NCBI RefSeq assembly: GCF_033170155.1
Contig: NZ_CP137079.1
Coordinates: 1,054,001 to 1,118,000, forward strand
Reading direction: 5' to 3'
DNA from: Raineyella sp. W15-4
Lineage (GTDB): Bacteria > Actinomycetota > Actinomycetes > Propionibacteriales > Propionibacteriaceae
DNA: 64,000 bases
Shown here: positions 38,052-46,493 of the stretch, in pieces
Position numbering within the stretch: the first letter of the stretch is position 1
Layout of the letters: each line of letters starts with the position of its first letter
Notes under the pieces: model-generated
Seen by the model: only the letters and a program-made list of their open reading frames with translations
Databases searched by the model: none
Told to the model about the DNA's origin: nothing
Made by a program: the position numbers and the translations under genes

Positions 38052-39506
38052 TCACTCCGGAATGAATCGCCAGCCAAGGTAGGCCTTGGCCTTGTACAGG
38101 AACAGGTAGTGCAGCATCAGCTTCACCCAGTGGCCGTGCAGGCCCAGCTCGCCGCGGGTCTCGCGCTCGTCCCGTCCGGTGGCGAAGCGCTGGTAGTCCG
38201 GCACCACCGGCAGCATGGTCATCGCGGCCGCCGAGCCCTTCGTCAGGCCGGTACCGGCGGACGCGACACAGGCCGCACCCATCCGGGCCATGGATGCGGT
38301 GTGCGGCTCGGCGTCGCCGCCGCGCCTGATCCGATCGGCGATGGTCATCGCGACCGTCTTGCCCATCACTCCCGACGGCATGCCGGTGCGCGGCGGTGAA
38401 GGGGCGATCACCGTCCCGTTGGGGGACGTACGCGGCTTCGAGATCTGGTGCGGCGGTGCGAAGGCGATCCCGACCGCCCAGATGTTGTCGTGGCCGACAG
38501 CGGCGTAGGTGGTCGGCCAGTCCTCCGCGCGCCACTCCGCGTAGGGCTTGACAGTGTAGTCGGCGTCCACCTTCATGAAGCCGGACGGAGCGAACAGCTC
38601 GCCGGTGATGTCGCCGCCGTCCGCGTCGTAGGCCTTCAGCGGCACACCGCCGAAGGGCGGGAGCAGCATGGCGAAGTCGAAGTCGAGAGTGTGGGAGGTG
38701 CCGTCCAGGGTCTCGTAGTGGACTACCCGCTCCTCGACCTTCGACACGTGCGCGCCGAGGATCGCCTCGACGCCGCGCTCGCGGAACAGGGAACCGGTCC
38801 ACAGCTCGCTGGTGGTCTGGAACCCCTGTTGGTCGAAGACCATGCCGTCCACGCCGAAGTCGCCCAAGGCGGCTTCGTTGGTGAGGTACACCACGCGGGC
38901 AAGGTCGCGAACACCTGCCTCCCGCAGCTCGTGGTCGACGTTGAACACGTACTCGAACGCGGCACCCTCGCAGGTGCAGGTGCCATGCCCCATGCCGACC
39001 ACCAGCGTCTGCCGCTTGCCGGTCCGGAGCACCTCGATCACGTCGCGCAGCTTCTCGCTCGCCGCGACGGCGTGGTCCGCGGTGCACACCGACTGGCTGT
39101 AGCCGTTCGGCCCCATCCCCTCGGTGGCGTCGAAGCGAAGCTTCGGACCGGTGGCATTGATCAGGTAGTCGTAGCGGAGGCGTTCGGTCGTCCCGGCCCG
39201 GTCGGGGGAGGTGTACTCGATGTCCACCGCGCCGCGGGAATCGTCCTGATCGCCGTCGGGGCGGATCGCGACCGCCTTGGCCTGGCGGAAGCCGATGTGC
39301 TTGCGTGCGTAGACCGGGGCCAGCGGGAACACCACGTCCCTCTTGGCCATCTCACCCACCCCCACCCAGATGTTCGAGGGGATCCAGTTCCATTCCGAGT
39401 TCGGTGACACGACCGTCACCGAGTGCCGACGGCCCACCAGCCGCTTCAGGTGCAACGCTGCGGTGTGACCGGACACCCCCGCTCCCAGAATGACTACGTC
39501 TGCCAT
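38052..39506 (-). CDS. Sulfide:quinone-reductase-like FAD oxidoreductase
   Basis: A 484-residue flavoprotein of the SQR/FCC family. The N-terminal FAD fold has VVILGAGVSG (4-13). C141 in SVCTADHA and the C177/C179 pair in GHGTCTCEGAAFEY match two of the SQR redox-active cysteine positions; C413 might serve as the third, but its context is not canonical. The C-terminal region ends in an aromatic, amphipathic stretch that suits membrane docking. AAGGAG precedes the ATG. It would oxidise sulfide or persulfide to polysulfide and pass electrons to quinone. A CsoR/CstR-like palindrome lies upstream. Confidence 0.75.
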   Translation of the reverse strand: MADVVILGAGVSGHTAALHLKRLVGRRHSVTVVSPNSEWNWIPSNIWVGVGEMAKRDVVFPLAPVYARKHIGFRQAKAVAIRPDGDQDDSRGAVDIEYTSPDRAGTTERLRYDYLINATGPKLRFDATEGMGPNGYSQSVCTADHAVAASEKLRDVIEVLRTGKRQTLVVGMGHGTCTCEGAAFEYVFNVDHELREAGVRDLARVVYLTNEAALGDFGVDGMVFDQQGFQTTSELWTGSLFRERGVEAILGAHVSKVEERVVHYETLDGTSHTLDFDFAMLLPPFGGVPLKAYDADGGDITGELFAPSGFMKVDADYTVKPYAEWRAEDWPTTYAAVGHDNIWAVGIAFAPPHQISKPRTSPNGTVIAPSPPRTGMPSGVMGKTVAMTIADRIRRGGDAEPHTASMARMGAACVASAGTGLTKGSAAAMTMLPVVPDYQRFATGRDERETRGELGLHGHWVKLMLHYLFLYKAKAYLGWRFIPE

Positions 39507-39546
39507 CTGCGTCTCCTTCTGCCGGCGCCTTTACCGGAGCAACACT

Positions 39547-39562
39547 ATGCCCCGTGGGGTAT
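39547..39562. promoter_or_regulatory. CsoR/CstR-like operator upstream of the SQR-like gene
   Basis: The palindrome ATGCCCCGTGGGGTAT lies about 41 bp upstream of the SQR-like start. It has the C4/G4 core and AT flanks of CsoR-family (copper or persulfide sensor) operators, and one arm mismatch. A -10-like CATAGT on the minus strand overlaps it. No csoR or cstR gene is in the window. Confidence 0.5.
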
Positions 39563-39648
39563 CGGGGCAGGGTGTTGATGCCGCGATGGCACGGGGCGTG
39601 ATCGGCCGTGGTCGGCAGCACGGCGTCCGTGCCCGCCGCGGCGCCGGC

Positions 39649-40485
39649 CTACCGTACGAGGCGTTCCAGCGCCACGGCTGCACCCCAGATGCCGAGGGCC
39701 GCGGCGACGAGGAGCACCGCGAAGTCGAGCAGGAGGTTCGCCGGGGTGCCGACCATCAGTCCGCGCAGGGCGTCCACCTGGTAGCTCAGCGGATTGATCC
39801 GGCTGATCACCCGCAGCCATGCCGGCATGATGTCGATCGGGTAGAGCGCGTTCGACGCGAAGAACAGCGGCATGGTGATCGCCTGGCCGATGCCCATCAG
39901 CCGATCACGCACCCGGACGATCCCGGCGATGATCATCGACAGGCAGGAGAAGAATGCCGCCCCGAGGACCGTCGCGACCACCACGCCGAGCAGCTTGAAC
40001 GGGTTGAGGTTGATCGCCACCCCCATCAGCAGGGCGATGATGACGATCACCACCACCTGGGAGACCGCCCGGACGCCGGCCGAGAAGGCCTTGCCGGCGA
40101 TCAACGCCGCCCGCGGGCTGGGCGTCACCATCAGCTTGCTCAGGATGCCCGCATCCCGGTCCCAGATGATCATGATGCCGTAGAAGATCGAGATGAACAG
40201 CGCCGACTGGGCCACGATGCCCGGCGCCAGGAAGGCCAGGTACGAGACCTGTCCGGTGGGGATCGCCCGCAGGCGGCTGAAGGTCTGGCCGAAGATCAGC
40301 ATCCACAGGGCCGGCTGGATCGCTCGGGTGCCGAGCTCGATCGGGTCGTGGCTGAGCTTCTGGATCTCGACGATGCAGAACGTCCAGACCCGCCGGATCA
40401 GCGCGCTGGCCTGGTGCCAGCCGCGCGGGGCCTGGACCAGGGGCCGCGCCAGCGGCTCAGCGGCCGGAGCGAGACTGTCTGACAT
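39649..40485 (-). CDS. ABC-2 type permease (DrrB-like)
   Basis: A 278-residue permease with six hydrophobic helices, the opening ALIRRVWTFCIVEIQKLSHDPIELGTR, and the conserved loop DRDAGILSKLMVTPSPR. The ATG 40485 has GGAGG about 8 nt upstream and overlaps the ATPase 3' end by 29 bp. It forms an exporter with that ATPase; the substrate is unknown. Confidence 0.9.
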   Translation of the reverse strand: MSDSLAPAAEPLARPLVQAPRGWHQASALIRRVWTFCIVEIQKLSHDPIELGTRAIQPALWMLIFGQTFSRLRAIPTGQVSYLAFLAPGIVAQSALFISIFYGIMIIWDRDAGILSKLMVTPSPRAALIAGKAFSAGVRAVSQVVVIVIIALLMGVAINLNPFKLLGVVVATVLGAAFFSCLSMIIAGIVRVRDRLMGIGQAITMPLFFASNALYPIDIMPAWLRVISRINPLSYQVDALRGLMVGTPANLLLDFAVLLVAAALGIWGAAVALERLVR

Positions 40486-41272
40486 TGCGCAGACCTCCCT
40501 GTTCGGTGACGTTGCCGGAGAGGTCGGCCCCGGCATAGTGGCGGAAGACGTCCTCCAGCGAGGCCTCCGGCCCCAACCGGGCCTTCAGCTCGTCTGGGCT
40601 GCCGACGGCCTGCAGCCGGCCGTGGTGCATCAGGCCGACCCGGTCGCAGAGCGTGTCGGCCTCCTCCATGTAGTGGGTGGTCAGCAGCACCGTCATCCCG
40701 AGCCTGGTACGCAGGGCGCTGACGTGCTCCCAGACCGAGTCCCGGGCCATCGGGTCCAGCCCGATGGTGGGCTCGTCGAGGATCAGCAGCGAGGGGTAGT
40801 TGACCAGGGCCTGGGCGAGCTCCAGTCGTCGCACCATGCCTCCGGAGTACGTCGACACCAGCCGGTCGGCGACGTCGCTCAGGCCCATGGTGGCCAGTGC
40901 CTCCGCCACCCGTTCCCGGCGTTCACGTCGCGGCACGTCGTAGAGCCGGGCGAACCACATCACGTTCTGCCGGCCGGTGAGCGCGCCCTCGACCGACAAC
41001 TGCTGCGGGACGTAGCCCAGATTGCTGCGTACGTCCATCGCCCGGCGCATCACATCCATGCCGAACACCCGGATCCGCCCCTCCTGCACCGGGACCAGGG
41101 TGTTGACGACGCGGATGGTGGTGGTCTTGCCGGCGCCGTTCGGGCCGAGCAGGCCGAACATCTCGCCACGTTCGATCCGCAGGTTGAGATCGTCCACCGC
41201 GATCAGGTCGCCGTAGCGGTGGGTCAGCCGCTCACATTCGATCGCGGGGATCGACAATTCCTCTGGTGTCAT
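40457..41272 (-). CDS. ABC exporter ATPase (DrrA-like)
   Basis: A 271-residue ATPase with Walker A GPNGAGKTTT, signature YSGGMVRRLELA, Walker B LLILDEPTIGLDP and H-loop TTHYMEEADTL. An alternative ATG at 41284 overlaps the DUF72 stop as TGATG. GGGGTGGAG precedes ATG 41272. It pairs with the permease downstream, overlapping it by 29 bp. It lacks the long C-terminal domain of the other DrrA-like ATPases here. Confidence 0.92.
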   Translation of the reverse strand: MTPEELSIPAIECERLTHRYGDLIAVDDLNLRIERGEMFGLLGPNGAGKTTTIRVVNTLVPVQEGRIRVFGMDVMRRAMDVRSNLGYVPQQLSVEGALTGRQNVMWFARLYDVPRRERRERVAEALATMGLSDVADRLVSTYSGGMVRRLELAQALVNYPSLLILDEPTIGLDPMARDSVWEHVSALRTRLGMTVLLTTHYMEEADTLCDRVGLMHHGRLQAVGSPDELKARLGPEASLEDVFRHYAGADLSGNVTEQGGLRNVRQSRSGR

Positions 41273-41283
41273 GCTCCACCCCA

Positions 41284-42081
41284 TCAGGCCGAACCAACAC
41301 GTCCCCCCGCCGATCCACGATACCCGGCGGCCGCGGACACCATCGCCCGTAGTCGCCGCGCGTCCCGGACCGCGTTGCCCGCGCCGTCGTTGTTGAAGTA
41401 GCAGACCACCGAGTGACCGGCCGAGCGCCATCCGACGATGCGCTGCGACCACCGGCCGAGGGCATCGTCGCTGTAGCTGCCGACGTAGAGCTGCTGTGGA
41501 TCCGGCCCGTGGAAGCGTACATACACCGTCTCCGCGGTCACGCGGAGCTCGCACGGCAGGTGCGCGCCACTCATGATGCAGTAGCAGGTCCGGTGACGCT
41601 CCAGCAAGGAGAAGACGTCGTCGTGCAGCCAGGACGGATGCCGCAGCTCGACCGCGACCCGTGTTCCGGCGGGCATCGCCCGCAGCGTACGGACCAGCCG
41701 CTCGTCGTCGCGGGCCAGGTCGGGAGGAAGCTGGAGCAGCAGCAGGCCGCAGCGGTCGCCCAGCGCGGACAGACCCTCGTCGAGGCGCGCGGACCACTCC
41801 TCCGGTGCGTCCAGCCGGCGGGCGTGGGTCAGGCCCCGGGGCGCCTTCACCGTCATCAGGAATCCGGCCGGCACCCGGGCCCGCCAGGCCCGGAACGTGT
41901 CGGCGTGCGGCCAGTGGTAGAAGCTGGCGTTGAGCTCCACGGTGTCGAAGCTCTCCGCGTACACCTCGAGACGACGCGAGGCCGGCGTGCCCGGCGGATA
42001 GAGCACGCCGCGCCAGTCGTCGTAGCTCCACCCCGAGGTGCCGATCCGCACCTCGCCAGGCGCCAGTGCGATGTCCTGCAT
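41284..42081 (-). CDS. DUF72 (YecE-family) protein
   Basis: A 265-residue TIM-barrel-like protein. It opens with VRIGTSGWSYDDWRGVLYPPG and contains ASFYHWPHADTFRAW, FLMTVKAPRGLTHARRL, VAVELRHPSW and VYVRFHGPDPQQLY, all conserved DUF72 blocks. The ATG at 42081 follows AGGGGG. Biochemical function is not established for the family. It is coupled to the ABC ATPase by overlapping stop and start codons, possibly a chance arrangement in a compact genome. Confidence 0.88.
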   Translation of the reverse strand: MQDIALAPGEVRIGTSGWSYDDWRGVLYPPGTPASRRLEVYAESFDTVELNASFYHWPHADTFRAWRARVPAGFLMTVKAPRGLTHARRLDAPEEWSARLDEGLSALGDRCGLLLLQLPPDLARDDERLVRTLRAMPAGTRVAVELRHPSWLHDDVFSLLERHRTCYCIMSGAHLPCELRVTAETVYVRFHGPDPQQLYVGSYSDDALGRWSQRIVGWRSAGHSVVCYFNNDGAGNAVRDARRLRAMVSAAAGYRGSAGGRVGSA

Positions 42082-42126
42082 GGGGCCTGCCCCCTGCTCT
42101 CGTTGGTGTCCCGTTGTGTGACCAGG

Positions 42127-42374
42127 ATGCCGCCGGATCGCGGCGCTGCGGAACTGTGCACGATCCTGCACCTGGATGATCCCGACGAGCGTGCAATTCT
42201 GGAGGCCGATCCGATCCGCATCACCCGAGTGCCCGGAGCCGTTCTGCTGGATGAGTGGCCGGAATGGCCGCGAGCCTGGAACGTCGTACGCCATGCGGTC
42301 GACGACGGTGCCGCTGCAGGACGGTACCTATTGACCGGCTCGGCGACTCCCGTGGCGCGGTTCTGGGTCCACCG
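42127..42374 (+). pseudogene. Remnant of an AAA/DUF4143-type ATPase
   Basis: The plus-strand frame here reads LDDPDERAILEADP, then VLLDEWPEWPRAWNVVRHAVDD, then GRYLLTGSATP. These match the Walker B (DEW) and sensor (LTGSATP) blocks of AAA_14/DUF4143 proteins in the right order and spacing. The Walker A region before it and everything after it are missing, and the frame runs into the 3' end of the opposite-strand permease gene. It is about 75 codons of a gene that is normally near 400. A decayed or truncated copy is the best reading. Confidence 0.6.
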
Positions 42375-42383
42375 GGTCACCCT

Positions 42384-43205
42384 TCAGATCGTCGTCCGGG
42401 TCTTCCGGATCCCGACGGCGATGCCGACCACCGCGGTCAGCACCGCAGCGACCACGCCCCACAGCACGGCGGTGCTGGCGAACGTGCCGCCGGCCAGGGC
42501 CCGTTCGGCGTCGACGATGTAGGTCAGCGGGCTGAACCGGGACGCCAACCGCATCCAGGCCGGTCCGGCCTCCAGCGGCAGCATCATCCCGGACAGGATC
42601 AGCAGCGGGAACAGCAGGGTCTGCTGGACACCCCAGAAGATCCACTCGCGGCCCTTGCTCGCCAGGCCGAGGGCGTACGACAGGGCGCCGACCCCGACCC
42701 CGAAAACCCCCAGCAGCACCAGACCGGCCAGCAGCTGCAGCGGGTACAGCCGGAAGCCGAACGGCACGCAGGCGATCGCGATGATCAGGCCCTGGACGAA
42801 CAGCGGGGCGAACTCCTTCAGCGACCGCCCGACCAGGATCGCCGAGCGGTCCAGCGGGGTGGCGAGCACCCGTTCGTACGATCCGGTCATCAGCTCGTAG
42901 AGCAGGTTCGACCCGGTCATCGACGTCCCGAAGAGGCTGATCATCACGATCACGCCGGGCACGAACCACTGCAGGGTGCTGCCGGCGCCGGTCCCGGCGG
43001 GACCGCCCATCCCGCCGAACGCGCCGCCGAGCAGTGGCCCGAACAGCGCCAGGAAGACCAGCGGTTGCACCAGGGAGAACACCAGCGAGAACGGGTCGCG
43101 GAGGAACAGCAGGATCTCCCTGACGAACACCGCGGCGGTGTCGCCGACGAGCTTCCGCAGGTCCGTCGGTGTGCTCGACGTCGTGGTCACCGAGGGCGTG
43201 GTCAT
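42384..43205 (-). CDS. ABC-2 type permease
   Basis: A 273-residue permease with six hydrophobic helices and the loop YELMTGSYERVLATPLDRSA typical of ABC-2 drug exporters. The region GGAFGGMGGPAGTGAGS (about 60-77) is a glycine-rich external loop. The ATG 43205 overlaps the ATPase stop (TGATG). It forms an exporter with the ATPase upstream. Confidence 0.9.
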   Translation of the reverse strand: MTTPSVTTTSSTPTDLRKLVGDTAAVFVREILLFLRDPFSLVFSLVQPLVFLALFGPLLGGAFGGMGGPAGTGAGSTLQWFVPGVIVMISLFGTSMTGSNLLYELMTGSYERVLATPLDRSAILVGRSLKEFAPLFVQGLIIAIACVPFGFRLYPLQLLAGLVLLGVFGVGVGALSYALGLASKGREWIFWGVQQTLLFPLLILSGMMLPLEAGPAWMRLASRFSPLTYIVDAERALAGGTFASTAVLWGVVAAVLTAVVGIAVGIRKTRTTI

Positions 43206-44239
43206 CAGGTGGTCTCCTCGCGCAGGCTGCGGCCGGTGAGATTGAGGAAGACGTCGTCGAGGCTGGCCCGGGCCAGCTCCGCGGCGGTCACCGTGAGGCC
43301 GCCGGCCCGGAGCCGTTCGATCGCCGCCGGCAGCACCCGGTCGCCGTGGGCGGTCGAGATGGTGGCGCGCAGCGACCCGTCCGGCGGTGATCCGTCGGAC
43401 AGCGATCCGTCCGTCCTGGAGGGCGGGTCGACCGGATCCACCGCGACGCTGCCGAGGGTGTCCGGCAGCGCCGCGCGGATCGCGGCCGGATCGGCGTGAT
43501 CGACGGCGGCCACCCGCAGCGTGATCACGTCGTCGGCGTAGTCCCGCTTGAGCACCTCCGGGGTGGCGTCGGCGACGATCCGGCCGTGGTCGATGATCAC
43601 CACCCGCTCGGCCACGCTGTCCGCCTCGTCGAGGTAGTGGGTGGTCAGCACCAGTGTCATCCCGTAGTGCTCCCGCATCGCGGTGATGTGGTGCCACAGA
43701 TTGGCCCGGGACTGCGGGTCCAGGCCGGTGGTCGGCTCGTCGAGGAAGAGCAGCGGCGGGCGGTTCATCAGCCCGAGTGCGACATCGAGCCGGCGCCGCT
43801 GCCCACCGGACAACGACTGCACCCGGCGTTTGGCGAGTCCGGTCAGTTCCAGGGCCTCCATCAGGTCGGCGGCCCGCTGCCGGTACTCCGTGGCGGGCAG
43901 ATGGTAGAAGCGGCCCTGGTTGTGGAGCTCGTCGAGGACGCGGTAGGAGTAGCCGCCGCCCGTCCCCTGGCCGATATAGCCGATCCGGGCGCGTACGCTC
44001 GCCGGATCGGTCACCACGTCGTAGCCGGCCACCTCGGCGGTGCCGGCGGTGGGCGTCAGCAGGGTGGTGAGCATCCGCAGGGTGGTGGACTTCCCGGCGC
44101 CGTTCGGTCCCAGGAAGGCGACCATCTCGCCTTCCCGTACGTCGACGTCGATGGCCCGGACCGCCTCGACGACATCCTTCCCGCGGCGGAAGGTCCGGGT
44201 GAGGCCTCGAGCAGTGATCACCGTTCCAGGGTGCCTCAT
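43205..44239 (-). CDS. ABC exporter ATPase (DrrA-like)
   Basis: A 344-residue ATPase with Walker A GPNGAGKSTT, signature LSGGQRRRLDVA, Walker B LLFLDEPTTGLDP and H-loop TTHYLDEADSV. A DrrA-like C-terminal domain carries a short repeated Asp-Gly-Ser tract (DGSLSDGSPPDGSL). Starts at 44239 or 44263 are both possible; neither has a Shine-Dalgarno sequence. Third exporter ATPase within 9 kb. Confidence 0.9.
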   Translation of the reverse strand: MRHPGTVITARGLTRTFRRGKDVVEAVRAIDVDVREGEMVAFLGPNGAGKSTTLRMLTTLLTPTAGTAEVAGYDVVTDPASVRARIGYIGQGTGGGYSYRVLDELHNQGRFYHLPATEYRQRAADLMEALELTGLAKRRVQSLSGGQRRRLDVALGLMNRPPLLFLDEPTTGLDPQSRANLWHHITAMREHYGMTLVLTTHYLDEADSVAERVVIIDHGRIVADATPEVLKRDYADDVITLRVAAVDHADPAAIRAALPDTLGSVAVDPVDPPSRTDGSLSDGSPPDGSLRATISTAHGDRVLPAAIERLRAGGLTVTAAELARASLDDVFLNLTGRSLREETT

Positions 44240-44494
44240 CCTCGCCCGGAGGAGTACCCCCATCGCAGGTTCACCGGCCTGTCCCTGCGGACTCCCACCG
44301 GGAGTAGAGTCGGCCTCGGGCGGTGGGGCTCGCCCGACCCAAACTGCCGTGTCTACGGCCAACAGTCCCTACCTCGTGCACAGCCTGGCTGGACGCGACG
44401 GTGGGGACCCTTTTTCTCCGGGCCCCAGCCTCCGGCGCGGCTGCGCACGCCGTACGACCCCAGGGTGGGGCCGGCGATGCGAAAGGGGCCGATG

Positions 44495-45763
44495 ATGGCT
44501 TTCGAGATCAACCAGGTGCAGGCGATCGAGGTGCTGGACTCCCGCGGGCGTCCCACCCTGCAGGTGACCGTGACGCTCGCGGACGGCACGGTGGCCGAGG
44601 CGGGCGTCCCCTCCGGGGCGTCCACCGGCAGCCGCGAGGCGGTGGAGCTGCGTGACGGAGACCCGGCCCGGTTCGGCGGCGCCGGGGTGCTGACGGCCGT
44701 CTCCAACGTCAACACGGTGCTGAGCCCGGGACTGGCCGGCCGATCCTGGCAGGACCTGGCCGAGGTCGACCTGGCGATGCGGGACCTCGACGGCACCCCG
44801 AACAAGGCCCGGCTCGGTGCCAACGCGATCGTCGGCACCTCGATGGCCGTGGCCCGAGCCCTGGCCACGGCCGTCGGCCGGCCACTGCACGTCTGGCTTC
44901 CCGGTGTCGGCCGGCCGGCCCGGCTGCCCGTGCCCTGCTTCAACGTCCTCAACGGTGGCGTGCATGCACCGAACCCGCTGGACTTCCAGGAGTTCATGAT
45001 CTGCCCGCTCGGCGCCCCGTCGCTGTCCGAGGCGGTCCGGGCCGGGGCCGAGGTCTACCAGGCGCTGCGCAAGCGGCTGGCCGCCGGCGGTCATGCCACC
45101 GGGCTGGGGGACGAGGGCGGGTTCGCGCCCGATCTGGCCGAACCGGAGGATGTGCTGGAGCTGATCGTCGCCGCCATCGGCGACGCCGGCTACCCGACCG
45201 GATCGGCCGGGGTGGGGATCGCCCTGGACCCGGCTGCCTCCGAGTTCCGCCAGGCCGACGGCAGTTACCGGGTCAACGGGACCGTCTTCAGCAGCAGTGA
45301 GCTGATCGAACGGTACCGGGCGATCATCGAGCGGTTCCCGGTCTGGAGCATCGAGGACGGCCTGGGTGAGGACGACCAGGACGGCTGGAAGGAGCTCACC
45401 GCGGTCCTCGGCGAGCGGGTGCAGCTGGTCGGCGACGACAACTTCTGCACCAACCCGGAGCTGATCCGGGCCGCCATCGCCGACGGGATCGCGAACGCGT
45501 CGCTGATCAAGCTCAACCAGATCGGTACAGTCACCGAGACCCTCGACGCGATGCGGATCTGCCACCAGGCCGGCTACGGGCAGATGATCTCCCACCGCTC
45601 CGGGGAGACCCCCGACACCTTCATCGCCGACCTCGCGGTGGCCACCGGGTGTGGCCAGCTGAAGAGCGGCGCCCCCGCCCGCGGTGAGCGGGTCGCCAAG
45701 TACAACCGGCTGATCCGGATCCAGACCGAGCGGCCGGAGCTGTCGTACGGTCTGGTCCGGTAG
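44495..45763 (+). CDS. eno: Enolase
   Basis: A 422-residue phosphopyruvate hydratase. Visible active-site elements are SGASTG (substrate loop), GDEGGFAP, the metal ligands in LDPAASEF, SIEDG and VGDDNF, the catalytic lysine in SLIKLNQIGT, and SHRSGET with SGAPARGERVAKYN at the C-terminus. It interconverts 2-phosphoglycerate and phosphoenolpyruvate in glycolysis. The chosen ATG follows GAAAGGGG; ATGs at 44477 and 44492 are possible. It stands alone, divergent from the ABC operon. Confidence 0.96.
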   Translation: MAFEINQVQAIEVLDSRGRPTLQVTVTLADGTVAEAGVPSGASTGSREAVELRDGDPARFGGAGVLTAVSNVNTVLSPGLAGRSWQDLAEVDLAMRDLDGTPNKARLGANAIVGTSMAVARALATAVGRPLHVWLPGVGRPARLPVPCFNVLNGGVHAPNPLDFQEFMICPLGAPSLSEAVRAGAEVYQALRKRLAAGGHATGLGDEGGFAPDLAEPEDVLELIVAAIGDAGYPTGSAGVGIALDPAASEFRQADGSYRVNGTVFSSSELIERYRAIIERFPVWSIEDGLGEDDQDGWKELTAVLGERVQLVGDDNFCTNPELIRAAIADGIANASLIKLNQIGTVTETLDAMRICHQAGYGQMISHRSGETPDTFIADLAVATGCGQLKSGAPARGERVAKYNRLIRIQTERPELSYGLVR

Positions 45764-45836
45764 GTCGTCCTCCTCGTCGGCCCCCGTCCCCGTCGTCGGC
45801 GTTCGCCGTCTTCCGCGGGGGCGGCGAGCCGCGACG

Positions 45837-46493
45837 TCAGCGGCGCAGGACCTTGCGCGCACCCCAGTTGCCGAGGACTTGCGCCAGCTGCACGATCACC
45901 ACGATGACGGCCACCGTGATCCAGGTGACCACCCAGTTGAACTGCTGGTAGCCGTACGTGATGGCGAAGTCACCCAGCCCGCCGCCACCGATGGTGCCGG
46001 CCATCGCCGACATGTCGACGATGCCGATGAACATGAAGGTGTAGCCGAGGATCAGCGGCCCCAGCGCTTCCGGGACGAGGACGGTGAGGATGATCCGCAG
46101 CCGTCCGGCGCCCATCGCCCGGGCGGCTTCGATCACCCCCGGATCCACCGCGACCAGGTTCTGCTCCACCACCCGCGCGATCGCGAACGTCGCCATGAAG
46201 GACATCGGGAAGATCGCCGCCGAGGTGCCGATGGTGGTGCCGACCACGAGCAGGGTGAGCGGTCCCACGGCGGTGATGAAGATGATGAACGGGATCGGCC
46301 GGACGATGTTCACCACGACGTTCAGGATCCAGTACACGACCGGCTGGGCGTAGAGGTTGCCGGCGCGGGTGACGAACAGTGCCACCCCGACGGCGAGCCC
46401 GAGCAGTCCGCCGATGACCAGGGTGGACAGCACCATTGCCATGGTCTGCTGCAGGGCCGAGACGAAGGTCGGCCCGAGGAGGTCCCAGTTCAT
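45837..46493 (-). CDS. metI: Methionine ABC transporter permease MetI
   Basis: A 218-residue permease with five to six helices and the MetI coupling loop EAARAMGAGRLRIILTVLVPEA (about residues 122-143). The segment NIVRPIPFIIFITAVGPLTLL is characteristic of D-methionine permeases. Its ATG overlaps the metN stop by 4 bp. Third gene of the metQ-metN-metI operon on the minus strand. Confidence 0.94.
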   Translation of the reverse strand: MNWDLLGPTFVSALQQTMAMVLSTLVIGGLLGLAVGVALFVTRAGNLYAQPVVYWILNVVVNIVRPIPFIIFITAVGPLTLLVVGTTIGTSAAIFPMSFMATFAIARVVEQNLVAVDPGVIEAARAMGAGRLRIILTVLVPEALGPLILGYTFMFIGIVDMSAMAGTIGGGGLGDFAITYGYQQFNWVVTWITVAVIVVIVQLAQVLGNWGARKVLRR

